A stretch of 64,000 nt of DNA from Mesorhizobium wenxiniae (GCF_002284535.1 NZ_NPKH01000023.1:217767-281766); one strand, 5' to 3'; positions 52,242-60,450 are shown, counted from the first letter of the stretch. Numbers and translations are program-made. Notes: a model not told the origin generated them from the sequence alone.

Positions 52242-52541
52242 TCAGTTCAGCGGAACGACGATCTCGGTGCGGCGCGGACGCTGCCCGTCCTTGCCCGGGA
52301 CCAGCACGACGATGACGCAGACCGGCTGGCCACCGCGCGTCGACTGCGACGCCTTGGCCAGCGTGCCGCCATTCTGCTCGGCAACCTGCTGACCGATCGC
52401 GTAGCAGTCGGAGGCAGCCAGGACGATCGGCCGGTTCTGCTCGGGCACGACGACCGGCAGCGCCGTCGCCTGCGACGCAAACAGACCGGCAGCGCAGAGC
52501 GCCAGTGTCGCGGTTCGGAAATGGGAGCGAAGCGTTTTCAT
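52242..52541 (-). CDS. feuN: FeuN-like small periplasmic modulator of FeuQ
   Basis: 99 residues: signal peptide (ATLALCAAGLFASQATA), then a short domain with C46 and C75 that could form a disulfide. The mature segment ASDCYAIGQQVAEQNGGTLAKAS...CVIVVLVPGKDG resembles a single PepSY-like unit. In Sinorhizobium a small periplasmic protein, FeuN, encoded just before feuPQ restrains FeuQ. Position, size and export fit. Sequence identity to FeuN could not be checked. AGGACG precedes the start at good spacing. The 175-bp region upstream (52542-52716) should contain the promoter. Confidence 0.7.
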   Translation of the reverse strand: MKTLRSHFRTATLALCAAGLFASQATALPVVVPEQNRPIVLAASDCYAIGQQVAEQNGGTLAKASQSTRGGQPVCVIVVLVPGKDGQRPRRTEIVVPLN

Positions 52542-52716
52542 GATCAGCGTCCTAACGCATCGGTGCTGAACGTGAAATGAACAGTGAACGCCTGCAACAC
52601 ATGCCTATCTCACCCCCCTGAAACGCGAGACAACCGACCCTATGATTCGCCGCCCTAACCCGGCAAACTCATCCAAGTGCCAGTCTAGACTGTGTTGCAG
52701 CCATATTGAAAGCGCG

Positions 52717-53121
52717 TCAGGCGTTTTCTTCCGTCACGGCGCGAAAGCGCAGCAGCCCGTGACAGGCTGAAAGATCCTCGTCGTAACGGGCCTCGGTGAA
52801 TTCGAGCCTGAGATTGGCGCGGTGATGTTCGTCGAGCGCGAGCGCCGCGTCCTGGAGGCGGGTGCTGACTAGGTCCATCGCATCGAGCATTTCTTTCCGG
52901 GCCTCGGACTTCGACCAGAAATGCAGCGTGAAAAGCTGCTCGGCATCGTTCTCCGCGCCTGTTGCCCAGTCGTAGACGCTGGTCCGACCGAAGGTCACAT
53001 AGGGAAACGGGACATTTTCCGGGGAATGGTCGAATAGTTTTGCGCCGCCCAATGCCGCTGACAGGTCACCGTTCACCGCTTCGAACAAGGCCTTCTGCAG
53101 CGCGGCGGCCGGCGCGGTCAT
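52717..53121 (-). CDS. DUF3168 tail-associated protein (gene transfer agent gp8-like), orphan
   Basis: 134 residues. Pattern APAAALQKALFEAV.GD, PFPYVTFG, DWATGAENDAEQLFTLHFWSKSEARKE, and C-terminal CHGLLRFRAVTEE match the DUF3168 protein of Rhodobacter-type gene transfer agent clusters. In those clusters it lies between the head-tail connector and the major tail gene, none of which are seen here. GGGAGAAG precedes ATG. A 31-codon ORF (53118-53213) ends in ATGA overlap with its start. Neighbours on the strand are feuN downstream and DUF1488 upstream. Confidence 0.82.
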   Translation of the reverse strand: MTAPAAALQKALFEAVNGDLSAALGGAKLFDHSPENVPFPYVTFGRTSVYDWATGAENDAEQLFTLHFWSKSEARKEMLDAMDLVSTRLQDAALALDEHHRANLRLEFTEARYDEDLSACHGLLRFRAVTEENA

Positions 53122-53250
53122 AGTCTTCTCCCTCGCCCGTCACGGCTGAACAGGCCCCCGTCAGCGATTTCCGCTTGCAGCGTAGCCGCGTTGAAGTTCT
53201 GGCGCCAGATCATGGGATTTCCAAGGCCCCGATCGCGCGGACCGTCGGAA

Positions 53251-53517
53251 TTATCGAAAATCGGCTGCGGTCAGCACATACATGCTCTTGCCGGTACGGG
53301 CATAAGCATTCCTTGCGACGTCATGTATGGGACCGACGGCCGAATCGAAAGCGGCGAGATATGTGGCTTCGGCTGTCGCCGTCCCCGGCGGTGCCCCCGA
53401 GATGGCGGCTGCATCGATAAAGAAAGAAATCTGGGACATGCCGTCATAGCCGACGAAGCGGATCCGTCGGCTCGCCTCGTCGTAGCTTCGGCTTAGGTTT
53501 GGAAATGTCAGGCTCAT
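53251..53517 (-). CDS. DUF1488-family small protein
   Basis: 88 residues: SLTFPNLSRSYDEASRRIRFVGYDGMSQISFFIDAAAI followed by an Ala-rich helix and RNAYARTGKSMYVLTAADF. This follows the DUF1488 pattern (strand, FxGxDG, hydrophobic strand, helix). Function unknown. The start is ATG at 53517 with no strong ribosome binding site. Thirteen bp upstream lies the Lys-rich protein, so the two may be cotranscribed. Confidence 0.75.
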   Translation of the reverse strand: MSLTFPNLSRSYDEASRRIRFVGYDGMSQISFFIDAAAISGAPPGTATAEATYLAAFDSAVGPIHDVARNAYARTGKSMYVLTAADFR

Positions 53518-53529
53518 AATTGACGGCCG

Positions 53530-53778
53530 TCACGCGGCCCCCGCCTTCTTGACTGCGGCCCGCTTTTTCTTGGGAGCGACGGGATTGAGGGCTTCCGCCG
53601 CGCGGTCGGCCTCTTCCTTGGCCATCCGCAGCGCCCGCAACTTTTGAGTCTTAATGGTCCTGGCCTTGGCCTCGGAGACATATTCGGCCGTAGCCTGGTT
53701 TCGCTCCGCAGTTTTCTTTTGCTTCTCCATGAAGCGCGCTTCAGCCTTTTCCGTGATACTTTGATTGAATTCCGCCAT
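53530..53778 (-). CDS. Small Lys/Ala-rich coiled-coil protein
   Basis: 82 residues, highly charged: a long helix (about 1-65) rich in Lys, Glu and Ala, then the basic tail PKKKRAAVKKAGAA, which looks like a nucleic-acid binding tail. No family named. GGGA precedes ATG 53778. The region upstream (53779-54034) is AT-rich and holds no recognisable gene. Confidence 0.65.
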   Translation of the reverse strand: MAEFNQSITEKAEARFMEKQKKTAERNQATAEYVSEAKARTIKTQKLRALRMAKEEADRAAEALNPVAPKKKRAAVKKAGAA

Positions 53779-54034
53779 CGATAAAATATCCCTTTTTGAC
53801 CGAGGTGATGAAATTGCAATTTCCTCCTAAAATAGGAGCTCTGAGCAGAAAATTCAATTTCCGAGCTATCTTTGATCGCCCAGATTCGTAAAAATAAACT
53901 GCGGAATAATACTATTCGACAATTTCAACCAGCCCATGAACATTTTTGAGCCATCGGCTCTAAAGAGGTGAGCGGTGGCACCTCACGTGCGCTGGCAGCA
54001 ACCGCGTCCCCTTTGACGCAGTTACTGGATTAGA

Positions 54035-55588
54035 TCACGACACCGGTGCTGCGCCACCCTCTTCCGTGCGCCGCGCGATGAATTCGTCGAGAACACCTGA
54101 TGTAGCAGCGGCGGAAGCCGGCGGCCGAAAATCGGCAAGCAGCCGTTTCCAGATGCCGGTCGCGCGCTCCGTGGCGGTTCTTGACCCGGCCTGCGTCCAG
54201 TTGCCGAAATTCGACCAGTCGGCGACCAGCGGCTCGTAGAATGCGGTGCGGTAGCGCGCCATTGTGTGCCCGGCCGAGAAGAAATGCCCACCCGGCTGCA
54301 CTTCAGCGATAGCCTCAAAGCCGATCGCGTCCTCGTCGCCGGGCGTCGCCGCGCAGAGTTCGGCGACCGTCTGCAGCGCCTCGACGTCGGTGATCAGCTT
54401 CTCAAAAGAGACGCTCAAGCCGCCTTCGAGCCAGCCAGCGGCATGGATGCAGACCGTTGCACCCGCAAGCACCGAGCCCCACAGCGCGAACTGCGTTTCG
54501 TGGGCCGCCTGCGCGTCCGATATGTTGGCGGCGCTGCCGCCGCCGGACCGCCAAGGAAGACCGGTGAAGCGAGCAAGCTGACCGGCGCCGAGCGTCGCTT
54601 TGACGTGCTCCGGCGTGCCGAACGCCGGCGCCCCCGACTTCATGTCGACATTGGAGGAGAAGGAACCATAGACGACCGGCGTACCCGGCCGCACGATCTG
54701 GGCCAGCGTCAGCCCGGCCAGTGCTTCGGCGTGCTGCAGCGTCAGCGCGCCGGCCACAGTGATCGGCGCCATCGCGCCGGCCAGGCAGAAGGGCGTGATG
54801 ATCAACACCTGCCCTGCCCTGGCAAAGTCGATGATGCCTTGCGCCATCGGAATGTCGAGCTGGCGAGGCGAATTGGTGTTGATGACGGTGTAGCAATGAG
54901 CGCCCGAACGGAATTCGTCCTCCGACAGGCCGCGCGCCAGCCGTAGCATCTCGAAGCCGTCCTCCACCTGCGGCGTGCCGCGCGCGAAGACGAACGGCAA
55001 CTTGTCCGACAGCGTCAGCTGCGCGCGGTTGACTGCATAGTGGCGGAAGCGGTTGTCGATGTCCTGCGGCTCGATGCAGGGTCCCAGCATGTGCAGCACG
55101 TCGAAATGCTGCACCAGGCGGATGAAATCCTCGAAAGCGGCAAGCGTTCCCGGCCGCCGGCCGTGCTCTAGATCGGTGACGTTCGGCGCCCCGGATCCCG
55201 CCAGAAACGTCATCGAGCCGAGCTCGAGCGTCAGGTCGCGGGCACGGTCGCCGGCGTGGACACGGATCGATTTCGGCGCCGAAGCCAGTGCCGCCGCGAC
55301 GATGTCGCGGCCGATGCGCACCATCTGGTTGTCCTCGTCGACCAGCGCACCGGCACGAGCAAGAATTGTGCGCGCCTCCGGCAGCAGCACCTTGACGCCG
55401 AGTTCCTCGAGTACGCGCAGTGCCGTGTCGTGGATCGCGGCGACCTGGTCGACCGAAAAGATCGGCTGCGTCAGGAACGGGTTCTTCAGCGAGCGATAGT
55501 CCGGCCGGCGGCTGGTCTCGCTGCCGGCCTCGCCGGTTCGTCCGCGCCTGCGTTCGCGCCTAAGATCACGTGCGGCGTCATCGATCAT
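54035..55588 (-). CDS. Trimethylamine methyltransferase (MttB)-family protein, non-pyrrolysine
   Basis: 517 residues, TIM-barrel MttB superfamily. Conserved segments include LEELGVKVL.PEA, GSGAPNVTDLEHGRRPGTLAAFEDFIRL, PITVAGALTLQHAEALAGL, and YGSFSSNVDMKSGAPAFGTPEHVK. The frame is continuous with no in-frame amber stop, so it belongs to the non-pyrrolysine members, which demethylate quaternary amines (for example glycine betaine) in some bacteria. The usual corrinoid protein and methyltransferase partners are not next to it. Divergent from a TetR regulator at 55769, which probably controls it. Confidence 0.85.
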   Translation of the reverse strand: MIDDAARDLRRERRRGRTGEAGSETSRRPDYRSLKNPFLTQPIFSVDQVAAIHDTALRVLEELGVKVLLPEARTILARAGALVDEDNQMVRIGRDIVAAALASAPKSIRVHAGDRARDLTLELGSMTFLAGSGAPNVTDLEHGRRPGTLAAFEDFIRLVQHFDVLHMLGPCIEPQDIDNRFRHYAVNRAQLTLSDKLPFVFARGTPQVEDGFEMLRLARGLSEDEFRSGAHCYTVINTNSPRQLDIPMAQGIIDFARAGQVLIITPFCLAGAMAPITVAGALTLQHAEALAGLTLAQIVRPGTPVVYGSFSSNVDMKSGAPAFGTPEHVKATLGAGQLARFTGLPWRSGGGSAANISDAQAAHETQFALWGSVLAGATVCIHAAGWLEGGLSVSFEKLITDVEALQTVAELCAATPGDEDAIGFEAIAEVQPGGHFFSAGHTMARYRTAFYEPLVADWSNFGNWTQAGSRTATERATGIWKRLLADFRPPASAAATSGVLDEFIARRTEEGGAAPVS

Positions 55589-55706
55589 GGCGGATACTCC
55601 TCATTGCCGTATGCTTGCCGTATTGCCGTGCCTTGGGATCGTAGGGAGAAGCCGCGATGACGCGCGCCGGCCGCTCGGCCCAGTTCGTTGGAGCGGGCAG
55701 GATACT

Positions 55707-55717
55707 TGTACTGTACA
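55707..55717. promoter_or_regulatory. Candidate operator palindrome TGTACTGTACA
   Basis: Perfect odd-length palindrome TGTAC-T-GTACA in the intergenic region between the divergent MttB and TetR genes, 52 bp before the TetR start. Suits autoregulation plus control of the MttB gene. Confidence 0.45.
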
Positions 55718-55768
55718 TATGTGTCTAGTACGGTTGTATGCAGCTCGCCTCATGCCTATTGTGCGGCC

Positions 55769-56407
55769 ATGATCATGATTGCTCCGCAGGACGAGCCGGC
55801 GCCCGGCAACATCAAGGTGACGCGCTGGGACTGGATCAATCTTGCGCTCCGGACATTGATTTCAGACGGCATCGAAAGCGTGCGCGTGCTGCCGCTCGGC
55901 CAGAAGCTCGGTGTTTCGCGCTCAAGCTTCTACTGGTACTTCGAGAGCCGTCAGGATCTGCTCGACCAGTTGCTTGCCCATTGGCGGGACACCAACACCA
56001 GGGCGCTCGTCGAACGCGCGCAGCGGCCGGCCGAAAGCATCATCATGGGCGTCATGAACGTGTTCGAATGCTGGGCGGACGAGCGCCTGTTCGATCCCAG
56101 GCTCGACTTCGCCATCCGGGAATGGGCGCGTCGCTCCGACGACGTTCGCCGGGCCATCGACCAGGCCGACAATGACCGCCTCGGCGCGATCCGCGACATG
56201 TATCGCCGGCATGGCTACGATGATGAGGATGCCTTCATCCGCGCCCGCGTGCTCTACTACATGCAGATCGGTTATTATGTGCTCGACCTCAAGGAACCGG
56301 TCGAGGCGAGAGTCAGTCATCTCGCTGCCTATCTGCGCAGCTTCACCGGCCAGGAGCCAAGCAACGCCCATGTGGCGCATTTCATGCGCTTTATCGCCGC
56401 GCGGTAA
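55769..56407 (+). CDS. TetR-family regulator next to the MttB gene
   Basis: 212 residues. HTH (VTRWDWINLALRTLISDGIESVRVLPLGQKLGVSRSSFYWYFESRQDLLDQLL) followed by an all-helical ligand domain with FAIREWARRSDDVRRAIDQAD. The start could be ATG 55769 or 55775. Divergent orientation and the shared palindrome suggest control of the MttB-family gene; the ligand may be a methylated amine. Regulators of this type have been noted beside MttB genes, from memory. Confidence 0.85.
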   Translation: MIMIAPQDEPAPGNIKVTRWDWINLALRTLISDGIESVRVLPLGQKLGVSRSSFYWYFESRQDLLDQLLAHWRDTNTRALVERAQRPAESIIMGVMNVFECWADERLFDPRLDFAIREWARRSDDVRRAIDQADNDRLGAIRDMYRRHGYDDEDAFIRARVLYYMQIGYYVLDLKEPVEARVSHLAAYLRSFTGQEPSNAHVAHFMRFIAAR

Positions 56408-56587
56408 TATTGAAAGCGGTGCGAGTGGCAAGCTCTACTCTTCGTATCGACGAACTGGACCGCGAAAGCCTCACTCGCTCTTGTGAGCCGGGCCAAAATG
56501 GACGAATAGTCTTGGCTGGCGCGCCGCCCTGAAATTGCCCGCAAGCAGTTTTCTCAGTGGGAGGCGTAGCCGCAGCAGGATCCTGGA

Positions 56588-58747
56588 ATGGCCAGTCCCT
56601 TGAAACCACGCAAGAGAAGAGGTCCGATTGCCGCACGACTGTTGGCGGCAGATGCGTGGTTCGATTCCTCGCTCTATGAGATCGGCTTCAAGGCACGCCG
56701 GTTCTGGGAAGCGGCCACCATTTTTTTCCGGCGCTTCCGCGTCTCCGGCTGGCGCCGCGGCATCATCGAACTGTTGAGCGAAGGTTTCACGCTCGGCGCC
56801 GGCGGCATCGTCGTCATGCTGGCGCTTGCCTTGCCGGCCTTCCAGGAAACCGCTGGCGACTGGCGTGCCCAGGGCGATTTCGCCGTCACCTTCCTCGACC
56901 GTTATGGCAACGAGATCGGCCAGCGCGGTATCATTCAGCGTGATTCGGTGCCGGTCGACGAGATGCCCGACCAGGTCATCAAGGCGGTGCTGGCCACCGA
57001 GGATCGGCGTTTCTTCGATCACCACGGCATAGATGCGCTCGGCCTTTCGCGCGCGATCTTCGCGAATGTGCGGGCGAATTCCGTGGTGCAGGGCGGCTCG
57101 AGCATCACCCAGCAGCTGGCCAAGAACCTATTCCTGACCAATGAACGGACGCTGGAGCGCAAGGTCAAGGAAGCCTTCCTGTCGCTGTGGCTTGAGGCCA
57201 ATCTGTCGAAGAAGGAGATCCTGCAGCTCTATCTCGACCGCGTCTATATGGGCGGCGGCACCTTTGGCATCGAAGCGGCCGCCGATTTCTATTTCGGCAA
57301 AAGCGTCAAGGATCTGAACCTCGCCGAAGCAGCTATGCTGGCCGGCCTGTTCAAGGCACCGACCAAATATGCGCCGCACATCAACCTGCCTGCTGCCAGG
57401 GCGCGGGCCAATGTGGTGCTGTCCAATCTCGTCGAGGCAGGCTTCATGAGCGAGGGGCAGGTGCTGCAGGCGCGGCTGCATCCGGCCGAAATCGTCGACC
57501 GCGGCGAGCAGAAGAGCCCGGATTACTACCTCGACTGGGCATTCGAAGAGGTCAAGAAGATCGCGGCGAAGTCCGGCCAGCATTCGCTGGTCGCTCACAC
57601 CACTTTCGACGCCAACATCCAGAAGGCGGCTGAAGAATCGATGGAGTTCCATCTCCGCCAGTTCGGCAAGGAATATAACGTCACCGAAGGCGCCATGGTC
57701 GTCATCGAAACCAACGGCGCAGTCAGGGCGATCGTCGGCGGCCGCGACTACGGTGCCAGCCAGTTCAACCGCGCAACCAAGGCGCTGCGCCAGAGCGGCT
57801 CATCGTTCAAACCTTATGTCTATGCGACGGCGATGGAGCACGGCTTCACGCCGGACTCCGTCGTTTCCGGCGGGCCGATCTCCTGGGGCGGCTGGTCGCC
57901 TCACAATTACAATGGCGGATCGGCCGGCAATGTCACGCTGATCACGGCGATGGCCAAATCGATCAACACCGTGCCGGTGCGGCTGGCCAAGAATCATCTC
58001 GGTATCAAGCCGATCAAGGCGATGGCGGAAGCCATGGGCGTCGAATCGCCGCTCGAATCGCACAAGACGATGGTGCTCGGCACATCGGGCATGACCGTGA
58101 TGGACCAGGCGACAGGCTATAGTGTGTTCGCCCAGAACGGCTTTGTCGGCTCTCGGCATGGCGTCACCCAGCTGGTTACTCGTACCGGCGAGGTGGTTTA
58201 CGATTTCGCCAAGGATGCGCCGCCGCCGCACCGTGTGCTCTCGGAACAGGCGCTGAAATATATGAACACCATGCTGGCGGCGGTGCCGGTGATGGGTACG
58301 GCGCGGCGCGCTGCCCTTCCCAATATCGTTTCGGCCGGCAAGACCGGCACCACGCAGTCTTACCGCGACGCCTGGTATGTCGGCTTCACCGGCAACTACA
58401 CGGCTGCCGTGTGGCTAGGCAATGACGACTTCACCACGACCAACAACATGACCGGCGGCTCGCTGCCGGCGATGGTTTGGCAGCGGCTGATGGTCTATGC
58501 GCACCAGAATATCGACCTCAAGCCGATCCCCGGTCTCGATCATCCCTTCGTCGACGAGGAGATCGCCGCCAAGGCCGAGGAAGCGGAAAAGAAGGATGCC
58601 GAGCAGGCAGCGGCCGACGCCGCCGCCGAGCGCCCGCCGGTGCTGTCCAGCCAAACCACGCGGGCGCTCAGGGACATCACAAGATTGTTCCAGTCGGCGC
58701 CCGTCCTCCAGGCGCCTGCGACGCCGGAGACCCTGTCGGCGCTTTGA
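56588..58747 (+). CDS. Class A penicillin-binding protein (PBP1A-like, transglycosylase/transpeptidase)
   Basis: 719 residues; polymerises and cross-links peptidoglycan. Basic cytoplasmic N-terminus, one transmembrane helix at about 70-85, GT51 domain with EDRRFFDHHGID (catalytic Glu138) and GGSSITQQLAKNLFL, then the transpeptidase domain with SSFK (S405), SIN (S458) and KTGTTQ (K585). The C-terminus is an Ala/Glu-rich tail. Similar to rhizobial PBP1 genes. Tens of bp separate it from the TetR gene. Three cell-wall enzymes are thus in this window (with Slt and GH25). Confidence 0.95.
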   Translation: MASPLKPRKRRGPIAARLLAADAWFDSSLYEIGFKARRFWEAATIFFRRFRVSGWRRGIIELLSEGFTLGAGGIVVMLALALPAFQETAGDWRAQGDFAVTFLDRYGNEIGQRGIIQRDSVPVDEMPDQVIKAVLATEDRRFFDHHGIDALGLSRAIFANVRANSVVQGGSSITQQLAKNLFLTNERTLERKVKEAFLSLWLEANLSKKEILQLYLDRVYMGGGTFGIEAAADFYFGKSVKDLNLAEAAMLAGLFKAPTKYAPHINLPAARARANVVLSNLVEAGFMSEGQVLQARLHPAEIVDRGEQKSPDYYLDWAFEEVKKIAAKSGQHSLVAHTTFDANIQKAAEESMEFHLRQFGKEYNVTEGAMVVIETNGAVRAIVGGRDYGASQFNRATKALRQSGSSFKPYVYATAMEHGFTPDSVVSGGPISWGGWSPHNYNGGSAGNVTLITAMAKSINTVPVRLAKNHLGIKPIKAMAEAMGVESPLESHKTMVLGTSGMTVMDQATGYSVFAQNGFVGSRHGVTQLVTRTGEVVYDFAKDAPPPHRVLSEQALKYMNTMLAAVPVMGTARRAALPNIVSAGKTGTTQSYRDAWYVGFTGNYTAAVWLGNDDFTTTNNMTGGSLPAMVWQRLMVYAHQNIDLKPIPGLDHPFVDEEIAAKAEEAEKKDAEQAAADAAAERPPVLSSQTTRALRDITRLFQSAPVLQAPATPETLSAL

Positions 58748-58860
58748 TGCCGGCACACGGGCCAGGCCACCCTCGCGCCGGCAATTCCACAGAGGTCCGC
58801 TTGCCATGGCCCCCTCCCCCGCGATATCCCCGAGCGCACTCCTCTTTCCCGCGGCTCTTC

Positions 58861-59445
58861 ATGCTCAAGAACGCATTCCTGACGCTCCTCGCGCTTGCCA
58901 TAGCCATCGGCGGCGGCGGCGGCAGCGTCTGGTATGCTCTCAAGACGCAGGATCGCATCGGCGCGATCAGGATCGGCCCATGGACGGCGTTCCCCGATAT
59001 CGGCACGCGGGCGGCGGATCCTTATTCGAAAGCGCGCGTGGCGCGCGAGGGTGTCCTTGCACTCGGGCAGACAGAAGGCCTGTCCTTTATCGCCGAACGC
59101 GATTCCGGCGGCGAACAATTGAAACGCCAATGCGCCTATGAGATCGAAGGCGGATTTCCCACAGCCCGGTTCTGGACCCTCTATGCCGCCGATGAATCGC
59201 TCAGCGTGGTCGAGACCGGAAAACCAAGGCTTGCGGCACTTCAATCCTACCAGGTGCTGCGCCAGCCCGACAATTCGGTGGCAATTTCCGTCAGCAACCG
59301 CCCCGCACCAGGCAACTGGCTGCTTTCCGACGGCTTCGGCCGGATGTATTTCGTACTGACATTCTACGACACGCCGGTCGCCAGCAGCACGGGTCTTTCG
59401 GATATCACGTTGCCGCAGATCCGGAAGGTCGGCTGCAATGCGTAG
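58861..59445 (+). CDS. DUF1214-family membrane-anchored protein
   Basis: 194 residues. N-terminal anchor (AFLTLLALAIAIGGGGGSVWYAL) followed by a DUF1214-type beta domain: GPWTAFPDIGT, DPYSKARVAREGVLALG, FWTLYAADESLSVV, SNRPAPGNWLLSDG..MYFVLTFYDTP. ATG 58861. Elsewhere DUF1214 is the C-terminal half of proteins that start with DUF1254; here the halves are separate genes, this one first, with an 8-bp overlap. Function unknown. Confidence 0.88.
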   Translation: MLKNAFLTLLALAIAIGGGGGSVWYALKTQDRIGAIRIGPWTAFPDIGTRAADPYSKARVAREGVLALGQTEGLSFIAERDSGGEQLKRQCAYEIEGGFPTARFWTLYAADESLSVVETGKPRLAALQSYQVLRQPDNSVAISVSNRPAPGNWLLSDGFGRMYFVLTFYDTPVASSTGLSDITLPQIRKVGCNA

Positions 59446-59986
59446 GCTGCTGCACGCGATCCTGCTCGGCCTGCTTGGCGCCGGCATCGTGCACATCGTC
59501 GTGCTGCTGCTCGTTCCGGAATTTTCCGAACGTGATGCGTGGTCGCGGCTGGCCATGGCATCGGACCTCTATAAGATGACCAGGCTGGATGCAGAGGCCG
59601 GCGGGACGCCGGTGGTGAAATCCGTCGATCCGCTGTTTTATGCTGCGGCTTGCCGGTTCGATCTGTCCGAAGGGATGGTTCGGGTGAAGGCACCGGGAAA
59701 CGTCCCGTTCTGGTCCGTATCGGTCTATGACCGCAGCGGACATAACATCTATTCCTTCAACGACCATAGTGCGACCGGAAGGGTGCTGGACAGTATCGTA
59801 CTGACGCCGGCCCAGATGATCGAGATCCGCAAGGATCTCCCGGAGGAATTGCAAGGAGCAATCTTCGTCGAGGCGCCCATCGACGAAGGCATGTTCGTCA
59901 TCCGCTCGTTCGTGCCCGATGACAGCTGGAAGCCGCTCGTGTCGCGGTTTCTCGAGCGGAGTTCCTGCGAACTGCAGGGCTACTGA
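59438..59986 (+). CDS. DUF1254-family membrane-anchored protein
   Basis: 182 residues. N-terminal anchor (LLHAILLGLLGAGIVHIVVLLL), then VKSVDPLFYAAACRFDLSEGMVRVKAPG, PFWSVSVYDRSGHNIYSFND, and VEAPIDEGMFVIRSFVPD, a DUF1254-type domain. Overlaps the preceding DUF1214 gene by 8 bp (translational coupling), so the two products probably act together at the membrane. Function unknown. Confidence 0.86.
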   Translation: MRRLLHAILLGLLGAGIVHIVVLLLVPEFSERDAWSRLAMASDLYKMTRLDAEAGGTPVVKSVDPLFYAAACRFDLSEGMVRVKAPGNVPFWSVSVYDRSGHNIYSFNDHSATGRVLDSIVLTPAQMIEIRKDLPEELQGAIFVEAPIDEGMFVIRSFVPDDSWKPLVSRFLERSSCELQGY

Positions 59987-60030
59987 CGTCAACCGAAGTA
60001 TGCGGCGGCCGGTTTCCAGCCTGCAGCGAT

Positions 60031-60177
60031 TCAAAGTTAGAGCCTCCTGTACGCGCCGAACAGGGCTTGCGGCCCGCTTTCAAAGTGTTAGAGCATCCTT
60101 TGCGCGTCGGACCGGGCCGCGGCGCTCATTCAAGGCGTTCCTTTGCGCGTGCCCGGCAGGGCGCGCGGCGCTCTAAT
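60031..60177. repeat. Three tandem ~49-bp imperfect repeats
   Basis: Units start at 60031, 60080 and 60130, each beginning TCAA.G, carrying TCCT.T.CGCG in the middle and ending GCGGC.C.C. The unit is a relative of the hairpin repeat at 2376-2419, multiplied here. No ORF. It fills the gap between the DUF1254 gene and the small gene at 60173. Confidence 0.75.
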
Positions 60178-60361
60178 GATGCGGAACAGGCATCGTCCTT
60201 GACGAGCCCGGCTTGTCCAGACCGGCGCCTGGCCGCGTTTCGCCCGCCCGTGGCTCGTAGCGGACGCCGGGGAAAATGATCACCGCTGCCGGCGTTCCGG
60301 TGTTTCGTTCTGCTCGATTGGTCGCCGCCGTTCGCGGCACGAAAGTCAGTACCATGCCCAT
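60173..60361 (-). CDS. Conserved small Rhizobiales protein
   Basis: 62 residues: GMVLTFVPRTAATNRAERNTGTPAAVIIFPGVRYEPRAG then a Pro/Gly-rich tail. The VPR...AAVIIFPGVRYE core is a pattern I associate with small uncharacterised Rhizobiales proteins. ATG at 60361 chosen; a frame to 60412 precedes it. The C-terminal end runs into the tandem repeat. No function known. Confidence 0.6.
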   Translation of the reverse strand: MGMVLTFVPRTAATNRAERNTGTPAAVIIFPGVRYEPRAGETRPGAGLDKPGSSRTMPVPHH

Positions 60362-60434
60362 GGTTCGTGCATTTCCTCTCGGTTGCCCCGGAGCACAACG
60401 CAACGCCTCCAATCTGATTAAGGACGGCAGTAGG

Positions 60435-60450
60435 TTAACGGAACGCTAAC
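60435..60450. promoter_or_regulatory. CtrA-like site TTAACGGAACGCTAAC
   Basis: Matches the TTAA-N7-TTAA type CtrA box with one half-site altered (CTAA). It lies upstream of the DUF2336 gene. A single match in GC-rich DNA is weak evidence. Confidence 0.3.

Noticed and set aside
54035..55588. Pyrrolysine-containing MttB
   Set aside because: The reading frame has no internal amber codon and no pyl genes are in the window.
60031..60177. CRISPR array
   Set aside because: Three adjoining imperfect repeats without spacers and no cas genes; related to a genome repeat family.
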